The position numbers and the translations under genes are program-made. The notes below the pieces were generated by a model, which saw only the letters and a list, made by a program, of their open reading frames with translations, had not been told where the DNA came from and ran no database searches. A stretch of DNA of 64,000 bases from Nanohaloarchaea archaeon SW_7_43_1 (lineage in GTDB: Archaea > Nanohalarchaeota > Nanosalinia > Nanosalinales > Nanosalinaceae). The stretch covers positions 186,001 to 250,000 of the forward strand of contig PXPE01000001.1 in the NCBI GenBank assembly GCA_003009795.1, written 5' to 3'. This document shows, piece after piece, positions 33,019 to 40,649 of the stretch. Within the stretch, counting starts at the first letter, position 1, and every line of letters starts with the position of its first letter.

Positions 33019-33366
33019 ATGGACAAGACTATTGAGATAATGGTTGTTGCCATGGTAGCCTTATCAACCGGTGTAGTTATCCTTTTCCTTACAAGCGGCC
33101 AAACAGACGGATTTACCTCATTTGTAGATAACCGTCAACAGGATACTAAATGTACTTATTGGAAACAAACATGTGAAGGAGGAGAAAAACCACCCGATTA
33201 CTGTGGAGAATCTGTTTCCGACTGTCCACCCGATACAGCTAATTCCGAAGGGAGTGGAGGCACCACTGGTCAAAGCTCAAATGGTGATTCAGGAAATTCT
33301 GATTCAAGTACAGATGATTATTCTGGCGGTAGCCAATCGAATACGGGCACCGGCCAAATTGAATAA
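33019..33366 (+). CDS. Pilin-like protein with Cys-rich head and Ser/Gly tail
   Basis: The 115-residue product starts M-D-K-T-I-E-I, then a helix (M-V-V-A-M-V-A-L-S-T-G-V-V-I-L-F-L). A Cys-containing part follows (K-C-T-Y-W-K-Q-T-C, D-Y-C-G, D-C-P-P), then a low-complexity Ser/Gly/Asn/Thr tail of ~45 residues. The start resembles the M-D-K of the gene at 47416. It follows the previous pilin-like gene by 8 bases, so they are probably co-expressed. The tail may be a flexible or glycosylated surface segment. Confidence 0.6.
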   Translation: MDKTIEIMVVAMVALSTGVVILFLTSGQTDGFTSFVDNRQQDTKCTYWKQTCEGGEKPPDYCGESVSDCPPDTANSEGSGGTTGQSSNGDSGNSDSSTDDYSGGSQSNTGTGQIE

Positions 33367-33533
33367 TGATGAATTCTATTGCGTAACAATTGAACCTGTT
33401 TGGAAAATGGGGCTAGCAATCAATTAACTGGTTCCTTTTTGACCTATATCATCACTTACTACCAGCAGAACAGGCCTTATGAATGGTTGCTCTTGCCCGA
33501 TGTTTAATAACTGAGCTTCAACCATTGATAAGT

Positions 33534-34568
33534 ATGCTGTCTTCATTGAAGGAAAAGCTTTCCGGTGACAGTGAATCTTCGGAGATTGAAGAGTCTGAAG
33601 TTATTGATGATATAAAAGAAGAAGTATCGACAGAAGATCAGGAAGTAGATAGTATCAATGGAAGCCTTGAGAATGTTGATGAACTTGAGAAGGAAATAGA
33701 GGAGAAACTCTCCGAACTAAATAATTCTGGGCAGGATAGTGCCCCTCAAACTGAGAACGGTGTAGATGAAGCCGGTAATTCAGAAGAATCAGAAGAAGTT
33801 GATAATCCGGTTGAAAAACTGCCTGAAACTGTAGAAGAAGAACAAAATAAGGAGAACTTTGAGAAACCCGGAGCCGAAGATTCTATTGAGTTAGAGACTG
33901 ATGCTGAAGATAATGCTTCGAAAGAAAAGGAGGTTAAAAATGTTGCTCAGGAATCAGACTCAGAGTCATTGCATAAGCCCTCACTCCCCGGAGCTGGGAA
34001 TAATCCGGATCTTCCATCCCAGGTCAAGCAGTTCGAGGAACATGTAATTGCAGGCGAATCTGAAGAACTTGCTAGGATAAATGACCTTGAGCAAAGAATC
34101 GAAAAGATGGAGCTCCGATCAACTAAAGATCTTCAGGAGAGAATCCAAAGTCTGGAGTCCAGGATTGATTCAATGCAATCAGTTGAAAAGTTCAATAAGA
34201 GATTACTGGAGCTGGAGGAAGTAGTAGCTGATAACGGACCTGCAAAGGTAGATGAAATAGGTAGAAAAGTCGATCAGCTTTGGGAGGCTTTCGACGAAGA
34301 ACTTGACGATATTGAGAAAAACGAAGATAGAACAGATAAGAAAATCCGGCTTTTATGGCAGGCACTTGATCTTAAGACAGATGAATTAGAATCCCTAATC
34401 GAAAACAATGATGAAAGAAAGATAGAGGAACTTTGGGAAGCAATGGATGAAGAGCTTATGGATGTTGAATCAAGAATACATGAGAATAAAGAAGAGATAA
34501 ATGATCTTTACTCATCGGTAGTAGAGCTTTCAGAGCTTATGAAGAAGGAAGTTGAATATGACCACTAG
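33534..34568 (+). CDS. Acidic coiled-coil protein with C-terminal ~26-aa repeats
   Basis: The ATG at 33534 has TTTAATAA 24-31 bases upstream and fits a leaderless start better than an in-frame codon at 33483. The ~344-residue product has an acidic, probably disordered first 170 residues, then heptad coiled coil. Near the end are three repeats with the core [KI]-[VI]-x-x-L-W-[EQ]-A-x-D, spaced 26-30 residues. No membrane segment is present. It is similar in style to the next gene. It may be a cytosolic adaptor of the filament motor, analogous to ArlC/D/E; this is an analogy only. Confidence 0.6.
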   Translation: MLSSLKEKLSGDSESSEIEESEVIDDIKEEVSTEDQEVDSINGSLENVDELEKEIEEKLSELNNSGQDSAPQTENGVDEAGNSEESEEVDNPVEKLPETVEEEQNKENFEKPGAEDSIELETDAEDNASKEKEVKNVAQESDSESLHKPSLPGAGNNPDLPSQVKQFEEHVIAGESEELARINDLEQRIEKMELRSTKDLQERIQSLESRIDSMQSVEKFNKRLLELEEVVADNGPAKVDEIGRKVDQLWEAFDEELDDIEKNEDRTDKKIRLLWQALDLKTDELESLIENNDERKIEELWEAMDEELMDVESRIHENKEEINDLYSSVVELSELMKKEVEYDH

Positions 34569-34569
34569 A

Positions 34570-34615
34570 GTTTTAATGTTTTAATCACTTCTAAGTGTTA
34601 AAGAAGCGGACCGCT
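34570..34615. promoter_or_regulatory. Two dyads between coiled-coil genes
   Basis: TTTAATCACTT and AAGTGTTAAA (34570-34592) form an inverted repeat with one bulged base, and AGCGG-A-CCGCT (34605-34615) is a second perfect dyad. The second is followed by TTTTTAATCC, a TATA-like box for the gene at 34667. Together they could be a terminator for the upstream gene plus an operator. Confidence 0.3.
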
Positions 34616-34666
34616 GTTTTTAATCCAGACTGTCTTGCTTCAATACTAATTTAAGAGGAGATAATT

Positions 34667-36004
34667 ATGGGAGAAGACGTAATATTTGGGGAAGATGAGG
34701 ACTCAGAACAGGAAACTCTTTTCGAATCAGAAGAGGAAGAAAACAACGAAGAACAGGATGTAATGTTCGGTGAAGATTCTGAGGAATCAGAAGCTGAAGA
34801 CTCGACAGATGAAGAAAATGAGGACGTCTTACTCGATGAAAACAATACAGAAAATGAAGAAGAGACAGAAACTGAAGAGGCTGAGGATGACGAACCAGAG
34901 TACAGTACTGAAGAAGACGATGTAGATGAGGATCCCAGTGACAAAAAGGAAACTCAAAATGAAGATGAATCCAAAGATGACAATGAACAAATCGGAGATC
35001 TAGAGAAGAGACTGGCTGAGCTTGAACAGAAAACAGACCTCCAAGATAGAGAAGAACTAGATGAAGTAAAGACGAGAATGGATGAACTCGAGGAATCGGT
35101 GAGGGAATCCGATATTTCTGATGAAATTGAGGATTTGAAGAATGATATCACACACCTAGAAGAAAAAATAGAGGATACTGAAGAAACTGATATCTCCTCA
35201 CTCGAAGATCAGTTGGATGAAATAGATAGGGCGGATGAAATTGAACAGGTGAAAGACAGACTTGCTGAAAAATCCGATCTAATAGAGGAGATTAGGAACA
35301 ACCATGAAGAACGGATGGAAAAACTTCAGGAGGAAATAGATCAGTTCGAAGATCGGGAATTATCGGATGAAGGAACTGAGGAAAACCTTCAGGAAGTTGA
35401 GGAAGAAATAAAGGAACTGGAAGGAGATATTGAGGGTGTTCTGGATAGACAAACCGAGTTCGAGGAAAAACTTCAAGATTTCAATTCCGGAGATTTCGAT
35501 AGGTTACAGGTTAAGGTACAGAACATAGAGAATAAGGTTGAGGAACTGGAGAAACAGGAACAGGAAAAAGATGTCTCCAAGCTTTCGGAAGAAATCGAAC
35601 AGCTGAAAGGAATGATATCAGACTATAAATGGATTTTCAACGACTTCGATGATCTTGCAGAGCTGAAGCTTCTATCACAGGATGAATACGAGGAGCTACA
35701 GGAAGGCATGAATGAGACTCAGTCTAAAGAAACCGATGAAAGAGTGGAGGCGATTGAGGAACTAAGTGATAACATGGAGAGATTCGCCGAGAAAGTCGAG
35801 CCCGGTCAAGAGCTCCGAGAAGATATTGAGCTTTTAGAGCAGAAAGTTCAGGAAATGGAGGAAAGGAAAGAAGAGAACAGTCTCGGCCCTCTGGTCAAGA
35901 GGGTTGAAAGACAGGAAAAACAGATAGAAGAGATCAGAGAAGGTTACCAGGAACTTGGTGATATGATGGAACTGGTGCTTAAAGAACTGAGAGAAACCAG
36001 ATAA
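34667..36004 (+). CDS. Long acidic coiled-coil protein
   Basis: The 445-residue product is preceded by AAGAGGAG, a strong ribosome site. Its first ~125 residues are almost wholly Glu, Asp, Ser and Asn, with repeated D-V-[IM]-F-G-E-D. Residues 125 to the end are near-continuous heptads with many E-E-L-E and I-E-E-L units. It ends with a basic helix, L-V-L-K-E-L-R-E-T-R. No membrane or enzyme motifs are seen. It is grouped with the coiled-coil gene before it and with those at 20992 and 21841, all around the secretion locus. The family is not recognised. Confidence 0.6.
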   Translation: MGEDVIFGEDEDSEQETLFESEEEENNEEQDVMFGEDSEESEAEDSTDEENEDVLLDENNTENEEETETEEAEDDEPEYSTEEDDVDEDPSDKKETQNEDESKDDNEQIGDLEKRLAELEQKTDLQDREELDEVKTRMDELEESVRESDISDEIEDLKNDITHLEEKIEDTEETDISSLEDQLDEIDRADEIEQVKDRLAEKSDLIEEIRNNHEERMEKLQEEIDQFEDRELSDEGTEENLQEVEEEIKELEGDIEGVLDRQTEFEEKLQDFNSGDFDRLQVKVQNIENKVEELEKQEQEKDVSKLSEEIEQLKGMISDYKWIFNDFDDLAELKLLSQDEYEELQEGMNETQSKETDERVEAIEELSDNMERFAEKVEPGQELREDIELLEQKVQEMEERKEENSLGPLVKRVERQEKQIEEIREGYQELGDMMELVLKELRETR

Positions 36005-36012
36005 AAATTCTT

Positions 36013-37044
36013 TTAGACAAAACTTCCGAGACCTGACTGTCGGGCCTCAAGTGCTTTTTCAAGATCTTCTAGCCCGGATTCAACACGGTCCTCGGAAAAG
36101 TCGTGTCGGTCCACAAGTATTTCCTTGATTTCCTCTTCATCAGGTTCACCGAAACTGTAATCCGTCTCTGCCACCGGGGGCTGAAGGAAGAATTCTACGA
36201 TTCTGTAAGGATCTTTCTCCGAATCCCATTCAACTTTATCATCCTCTAATAGTTCTTCAAGGCTTTCATACTCTCTGACAAGCTTTAGACTGGTTTTCGG
36301 CCCTATACCTTTGATACCGCCAGGATTGAAATCAGTTCCCATTAATAGACTCATCCATATCAGTTTCTCATATGAAATTTCTAGTTGTTCAAGAACCTCA
36401 TCAACTTCAATTCTCTCCGTAGAAATCTCTTTTCTTCCGCCTCCAGAGGTTTTCCGTGTTTTTCTTGTTGTCAAGTTCTTAACCATTCTCTCAGCTCCGA
36501 ACATTAAACAATCCCAGTCCTGTGAACCAACTGCATATATATCACCAGGGTATTCCTCTGAAACCATGAATGCTGCTTGGGCTTCTCCCTCGCTCGGTGC
36601 CTGAATATAGGGAATTCCCATAGCTTCAAGTAGCTTCTTCGCCTCTTCGATCATGTCTCCAGTCAATTTAGAGCTTTGAGTTGCCTTGCTATAAGCCTCG
36701 CTCACTTTGCCTTCTTCTTTCAGTTTTTTCCATTCTTTTCGTGCTTCCTCCCTTTTTTTCCTTCTTTTGCTACTCTCTTTTTCCTTCAGATCCGGCATCT
36801 CGCCGTCAAAAACAAATACAGGTCGGATGTTTTCCTCAAGAAGATTGATGTTGCGGTAGAAAAGCCCGGAAAGATGCGAGGTAATGTTTCCATCTGAGTC
36901 TTTCAACGGTGTTCCATCTCTCTGCCTTATAATTGATAGGAACTGGTATAGAGTATTCATGGCATCAATAGCGATCTCTTTGTCATTCAGGTCAGCAAAA
37001 TCTATCTCTTCGCTTTCAACCAGTTCCCCCAGATCTACACCCAT
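36013..37044 (-). CDS. fen: Flap endonuclease FEN-1
   Basis: FEN-1 removes 5' flaps in Okazaki-fragment processing and base-excision repair. The 343-residue product starts M-G-V-D-L-G. Key motifs: I-A-I-D-A-M-N-T-L-Y, F-V-F-D-G, A-P-S-E-G-E-A-Q-A, Q-D-W-D-C-L, and G-T-D-F-N-P-G-G-I-K-G-I-G-P-K-T, supplying the metal-binding acids and the H2TH/HhH DNA-binding loop. The C-terminus Q-S-G-L-G-S-F-V is a PCNA-interacting box. A perfect AGGAGG ribosome site precedes the start. It converges on the coiled-coil gene with an 8-base gap. Confidence 0.95.
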   Translation of the reverse strand: MGVDLGELVESEEIDFADLNDKEIAIDAMNTLYQFLSIIRQRDGTPLKDSDGNITSHLSGLFYRNINLLEENIRPVFVFDGEMPDLKEKESSKRRKKREEARKEWKKLKEEGKVSEAYSKATQSSKLTGDMIEEAKKLLEAMGIPYIQAPSEGEAQAAFMVSEEYPGDIYAVGSQDWDCLMFGAERMVKNLTTRKTRKTSGGGRKEISTERIEVDEVLEQLEISYEKLIWMSLLMGTDFNPGGIKGIGPKTSLKLVREYESLEELLEDDKVEWDSEKDPYRIVEFFLQPPVAETDYSFGEPDEEEIKEILVDRHDFSEDRVESGLEDLEKALEARQSGLGSFV

Positions 37045-37192
37045 GATGTCTTCTTACCTCCTGAACTTTAAACAGTTAGATATAGCAATGTGCAGCTAAT
37101 GGTGTGAAAGGGAATACAGCTGTGATGTAAATAGGCGTAGAGCTGCTATGTAAGGTAGAAGTTATTTTAACCATTCACAATACAAAATAATT

Positions 37193-37432
37193 ATGCAGGG
37201 CAGAGACAGACTGGAAAAATTTACAGAGTTCCTGATTTTCGGTATTATTCTAGGTGTAACCGAAGACATGATAGCGGTCATGCTCGTCACGGATGAAAGC
37301 TTTACTCTCCACATGCTTGGAGTAGTTATCGCGGTTACAATACCCTTTGCAGCGTTTTCAGAGCTGGTGGTTGACAGTGACGAATACAAAATAACGGAGA
37401 GAATTTCAAGTCGAATAAGAGATTTGCTGTAG
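37193..37432 (+). CDS. Small two-TM protein
   Basis: The 79-residue product has a charged N-terminal helix (Q-G-R-D-R-L-E-K-F-T-E-F), two hydrophobic segments (about residues 13-33 and 39-59) and a charged C-terminal helix. TTATTTTAACC lies about 30 bases before the ATG, so it probably has its own promoter. No conserved family is recognised. It sits between fen and a pilin-like gene without overlap to either. Confidence 0.55.
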   Translation: MQGRDRLEKFTEFLIFGIILGVTEDMIAVMLVTDESFTLHMLGVVIAVTIPFAAFSELVVDSDEYKITERISSRIRDLL

Positions 37433-37476
37433 TTCTGAAAAATCTTTTTTAACCGGCGATATAAACTTTATCAATA

Positions 37477-37749
37477 ATGAATCAAACTCTGACACTTATT
37501 GTTGCTGCCTCGGTTCTTATGATGACTGCTCTAACTGTTATACTTATGAGCTCTGATACCTTACCACAAGTCCAGAAAGATGTTGAAGTTACAGCATGTC
37601 AAGAGGCTGTTTCTGTTCAATGTTCGACCTCAGACTCTCCTAGTGTACCAGCCAATTGTAAAAATGATGAGGGCCAAGTTCCCGAAGATGTAGCGAGTCA
37701 GATAGAAGGATTATCGGTTTCAGGTTTAAGCTGCGAACCTTATAATTAA
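37477..37749 (+). CDS. Pilin-like protein, paralog of 32720 lacking the K-G signal
   Basis: The 90-residue product starts M-N-Q-T-L-T-L-I-V-A-A-S-V-L-M-M-T-A-L-T; from Q-T-L onward this nearly matches the helix of the gene at 32720. The R-K-G-M-S that precedes it there is absent, so processing by a prepilin peptidase looks impossible from this start, and no better upstream start is visible. The ectodomain has four Cys in similar spacing. A GATATAAAC box lies about 20 bases upstream. Its stop overlaps the convergent EF1B stop. Confidence 0.6.
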   Translation: MNQTLTLIVAASVLMMTALTVILMSSDTLPQVQKDVEVTACQEAVSVQCSTSDSPSVPANCKNDEGQVPEDVASQIEGLSVSGLSCEPYN

Positions 37750-38000
37750 AGCTTATCGAAGTGCTCTAGTTCAATACTTTGAATTCCTTCTAGATTTTCA
37801 AGTTTCTCCTCCACTGCATCAGTTCCGCCTTCTTCATCTGTTGTGATAGTGGAGACCTTGACCGCTTTAAGACCGAATGCAACTTCCTCCTCTCCTATAT
37901 CCTCTACATCCAGCTCTTCTCTGAGCTGATCTTTGATTTTTTCTAGATCGGTTTCGTTGTCTTCCGGCATAATCTTGTATACGCATGAAATCTTTCCCAT
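37746..38000 (-). CDS. ef1b: Elongation factor 1-beta (aEF1B)
   Basis: aEF1B promotes GDP/GTP exchange on EF-1A. The 84-residue product fits the family's length of about 88-90. It begins M-G-K-I-S-C-V-Y-K-I-M-P-E-D, has E-V-A-F-G-L-K-A-V-K-V and T-D-E-E-G-G-T-D-A-V-E-E-K-L, and ends G-I-Q-S-I-E-L, all in the family order. A TTTTTAAAT box lies about 35 bases before the ATG. Its stop codon overlaps that of the convergent pilin-like gene. Confidence 0.9.
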   Translation of the reverse strand: MGKISCVYKIMPEDNETDLEKIKDQLREELDVEDIGEEEVAFGLKAVKVSTITTDEEGGTDAVEEKLENLEGIQSIELEHFDKL

Positions 38001-38196
38001 TCTTGAATTGCCTCTTAGAAAACCAGATAGGAATGAAGATTTAAAAACAGATAAGAAAGATCGTCCTACCCTAAATTGTTTCTATGCTTCGAATTCAACT
38101 TTTTTCTCTTGATAAATTTCATCTTGTTCCAGCCTATTGTCTATAACATACCTGTAGAATCGGTTTTTAAAGTTCCTAGAAATAATTCGGTTACAG

Positions 38197-38337
38197 GCCC
38201 TCTTGGTCTAGTGGAAAGACGGCACCTTGCGGAAGACTGGTATATTAGCTCGGCATCCATCGTCCGGATGGCTTTCAGAACGGCATACTAGTTCAGCAGA
38301 TAGGTGCAGATCCAGGGTTCAAATCCCTGAGAGGGCG
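38197..38337 (+). tRNA. tRNA-Arg (anticodon GCG) with an intron at 37/38
   Basis: Acceptor GCCCTCT (38197-38203) pairs with AGAGGGC (38330-38336); discriminator G at 38337, no encoded CCA. D-stem GTC/GAC (38206-38208, 38218-38220). Anticodon stem GCACC (38222-38226) pairs with GGTGC (38303-38307). T-stem CAGGG/CCCTG closes the loop TTCAAAT (38313-38329). Removing the intron leaves a 7-base loop TTGCGGA with anticodon GCG, decoding CGC and CGU. A TTTTTAAAG TATA box lies about 30 bases upstream. Arg identity follows from the anticodon; mature length is 72 bases. Confidence 0.85.
38233..38301 (+). other. Archaeal tRNA intron (69 nt) with bulge-helix-bulge
   Basis: The intron lies between tRNA positions 37 and 38. 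Its ends pair as ACTGGTAT with ATACTAGT (one G-U pair). A 4-bp central helix TTGC/GCAG is flanked by 3-nt bulges GGA and ATA, whose cleavage after the second base gives exactly the two exons. This is the canonical splicing endonuclease substrate. Confidence 0.75.
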
Positions 38338-38611
38338 CTCTGAGATCGTTTTTATTAACTTGGCGGTTGTATAGCTCTTGGTTTCTATTTCTTGCGCTAT
38401 TTATTGGTTTCTACGGCTTGTTAATAAAGTTTAGGTTTAAATTGCCGGTTACTCCGGTATAGGAACTATCGGAACAGGTTTGGACTATATTATAAGTATT
38501 TTGAGGAGTGGATCTGACCGAAACGAATGGTCGTGGTCCAAAGCAGCCATGCTTTAGAATTTCTCGGATTTGTGGTATTGATTTAAAATCTTGGAGTGCC
38601 GTAGTCAAACC
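38338..38611. other. 274-bp gap without a convincing gene; two hairpins
   Basis: No frame here has a credible start and composition. CCGG-TTACT-CCGG (about 38443-38455) and AAAGCA-GCCA-TGCTTT (about 38539-38554) can form hairpins. A small RNA or the remains of a lost gene are possible; neither is established. Confidence 0.3.
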
Positions 38612-38839
38612 ATGAGAGACATTGAAATTGTTATCGATCCAGAGATTTTGAGCGGAGAACCTCACTTAGAGGGAACCAGAATCTCGGCTTGGAAGATTCA
38701 TGATATGTGTTCGATGGTAGGAATGTCACCGGAGGAGATTGCAGATGAGCTTCCGACAGTAGATGTTGAGGGAGTGAAAGCTGCTTTAGAATATGTTGAG
38801 AATCAGGATGAGAAAACTAAGTCACCGGTGAAGGCTTAG
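38612..38839 (+). CDS. DUF433 family antitoxin-like protein
   Basis: The ATG at 38612 is preferred over an in-frame TTG at 38591. The 75-residue product has I-V-I-D-P-E-I-L-S-G-E-P-H-L-E-G-T-R-I, the DUF433 (PF04255) signature, and a helix-turn-helix-like remainder. DUF433 proteins usually act as antitoxins paired with a DUF5615/PIN-like toxin downstream. No such toxin follows here: the next gene is a membrane protein 195 bases away. It may be an orphan antitoxin or a regulator. Confidence 0.75.
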   Translation: MRDIEIVIDPEILSGEPHLEGTRISAWKIHDMCSMVGMSPEEIADELPTVDVEGVKAALEYVENQDEKTKSPVKA

Positions 38840-39033
38840 ATTACTCCGTATAGTCTGATAGATACCAGATATTATCTTACAGTTCATCTTCAGAAACTTC
38901 GTTTAGTATCCACTTTACAGTGTCTGACAATCAGTCTAATTCTCTCCTGCGTATGTATTTATCTACTTCCTGGTCGCTGTCTTTAGAGGGCGTTCATAAT
39001 GGTTTATATTCATCAGTCGATGAATATTGAGAT

Positions 39034-39513
39034 ATGGAGCCGGACTGGGATAGGATCAGGACGTGGACTGACAGGCTTGTAGGACCTGCCTTGATAGTAA
39101 TTTTGGTTGTGATTTTACTGGAGATTTTTCTACCTGATCTAGCACACCACTACCATACAGAAATCATGATTGTGGATTATGCAGCTATTGCAGTATTCGT
39201 AGTTGATCTTGGTTTCAAGTTTGAAAGAGCTTCTAGGTGGCAGAACTTTCTGAAGGATTACTGGCTGGAGATAATTGCAATAATTCCAGGTTTCATACTC
39301 TTCAGGATACTTGATTCGTTATTTGTGATTACTAGAGGAGCAGAGCTGGGTCAGGATGCTTTACACCTTGCAACCCGCTCTGAGAGACTGACCGCGCTTG
39401 TTAGAGGCAGTGAACTAACGCGTGCAGCAAGGTTTGAAAGGGTTATGCTTGGTTTTGCAAGAACGCCTAGACTCGCGAAGGCAACCGAGTTCTTCAAACC
39501 ACATGAAGGCTAG
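39034..39513 (+). CDS. Voltage-sensor-like membrane protein without a pore domain
   Basis: The 159-residue product has three or four membrane segments in the order of S1-S3 of voltage-gated channels: S1 about 15-36, S2 with Y-A-A-I-A-V-F-V-V-D-L-G-F-K-F-E-R, and S3 with Y-W-L-E-I-I-A-I-I-P. An amphipathic Arg-rich stretch (L-V-R-G-S-E-L-T-R-A-A-R-F-E-R) follows where S4 would be. The pore and selectivity filter (T-x-G-Y-G) are missing because the protein ends there. It could be a stand-alone sensor or a trimmed ion-transport family member. Assignment is by pattern only. Confidence 0.55.
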   Translation: MEPDWDRIRTWTDRLVGPALIVILVVILLEIFLPDLAHHYHTEIMIVDYAAIAVFVVDLGFKFERASRWQNFLKDYWLEIIAIIPGFILFRILDSLFVITRGAELGQDALHLATRSERLTALVRGSELTRAARFERVMLGFARTPRLAKATEFFKPHEG

Positions 39514-39551
39514 TTAAAGGGTTTAACTTCCTCTGAGAGAAGTAAAAATAA

Positions 39552-40055
39552 TTAGGCTTTTTCTAGGCCGGTATACTTAATTTTTTCTTCCGGATTCTCG
39601 GTTTCAAGACTTCTTACAACCTTTTTTAGCTCGCTGTCTCCAGGGCTTCCTGTCTTTGACTCGTCCAGTAACTCGTTTTCCACAGACGGATATTCCTGTT
39701 TTTCGAGTTTTTCCCTGCCTTCGTATTCCAGGTTAATACCTCTGTTCTGATCTTCCTGACCTGATTTCACGGCTTCCGGTTCTTCCATTATGGTAGCAAT
39801 CTGTTCAAGGAGTTTTTGGCTGTCATACTTCTCTGATCCTATATCTCTTCTTTGGTCATAGAAATTAGTTAGAAGTTCAAACTTAGTATACGCATCTATA
39901 TCTTGGTAGTCCTCAGTGTCAAACTTTGTTTCAAAACCGGCTGAGTCCAGCAGCTGACCGTTTTTCAATAGCCAGTCAGCCATCGGTTCGTATTCTTCTG
40001 CTTTTTCACGTGTTTCGAAGCAAATAAGTCTGTTTTCAGGTCGAGTTCTCGTCAT
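39552..40055 (-). CDS. Hypothetical acidic soluble protein
   Basis: The 167-residue product has no membrane helix or signal. The first 85 residues look folded (I-C-F-E-T-R-E-K-A-E-E-Y, then L-L-N-G and F-E-L-L-T-N-F-Y-D-Q-R-R); the rest is acidic and likely flexible. It ends next to, and points toward, the voltage-sensor-like gene. I do not recognise the family. A TATA-like ATATATTATT sequence sits right at the start codon, so the promoter is unclear. Confidence 0.5.
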   Translation of the reverse strand: MTRTRPENRLICFETREKAEEYEPMADWLLKNGQLLDSAGFETKFDTEDYQDIDAYTKFELLTNFYDQRRDIGSEKYDSQKLLEQIATIMEEPEAVKSGQEDQNRGINLEYEGREKLEKQEYPSVENELLDESKTGSPGDSELKKVVRSLETENPEEKIKYTGLEKA

Positions 40056-40158
40056 ATATTATTAGATCACGTCTCTTTTTTATTCAGCCTAGACTATTTG
40101 GACCTGAGCTTTCAAAAAACTTGCGGTAAAAGAGTCCTGGGCCGCTGTCAAACTTTCT

Positions 40159-40557
40159 CTATTCTTCGATTCTTGGTGTTGGTACCGGCGGGATCAATCC
40201 AAGTGTATCTGCCACACCTACTGACTGTGAAATACATTTTCTGTAGAGATCATTCATGATATGTTTGTTAATTTGTTCTGGCAGTTCTTCGTTTTCATCC
40301 CAGCTATCTACTGCATTTTTTACTTCTCGGTTCCAGAGAATGTTTCCTTCCAGAACTATCTTTGCAGCGTTTTGATCTCCAACTGTATAGCCGACCGTGA
40401 AGCTGAAATCTATTTTCGCAACTTCATCGTCAAAAGCGTTTATAGATGCTTTTTCCACCGACATAATTTTCGGTGTATAGTTTACCTGTACATCTCCTCC
40501 TTTTGTTGAACGGTTTTTCTCTGCGTTAAGAGAATCAACATTGAATCCTACGATCAT
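40159..40557 (-). CDS. Conserved archaeal beta-rich protein (possible SecB-like fold)
   Basis: The 132-residue product begins M-I-V-G-F-N-V-D-S-L-N-A-E and has alternating strands (I-D-F-S-F-T-V-G-Y, I-V-L-E-G-N-I-L-W). A helix with an Asn-His follows, and the end is L-G-L-I-P-P-V-P-T-P-R. I recall archaeal proteins with the same start, the same G-x-[IV]-L-[WY] strand and the same P-P-x-P-x-P ending. Strand order and Pro-rich end resemble SecB-type folds. Function is unknown; a chaperone or binding role is speculative. Confidence 0.55.
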   Translation of the reverse strand: MIVGFNVDSLNAEKNRSTKGGDVQVNYTPKIMSVEKASINAFDDEVAKIDFSFTVGYTVGDQNAAKIVLEGNILWNREVKNAVDSWDENEELPEQINKHIMNDLYRKCISQSVGVADTLGLIPPVPTPRIEE

Positions 40558-40649
40558 AATCCAAGTTTCTTCAGTAAGTTACTTTAACCTTTAGGAAGTC
40601 GGCACCTATTTAGTTAGGCTTTTATGGCTTCGTCTCTGAAAGAGTCTTT

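Noticed and set aside
34651-34944. Minus-strand Ser-rich 97-codon frame
   Set aside because: It is the antisense reading of Glu/Asp codons in the acidic coiled-coil gene.
38411-38665. Minus-strand 84-codon frame after the tRNA
   Set aside because: It overlaps the start of the DUF433 gene and shows no family resemblance or start signal.
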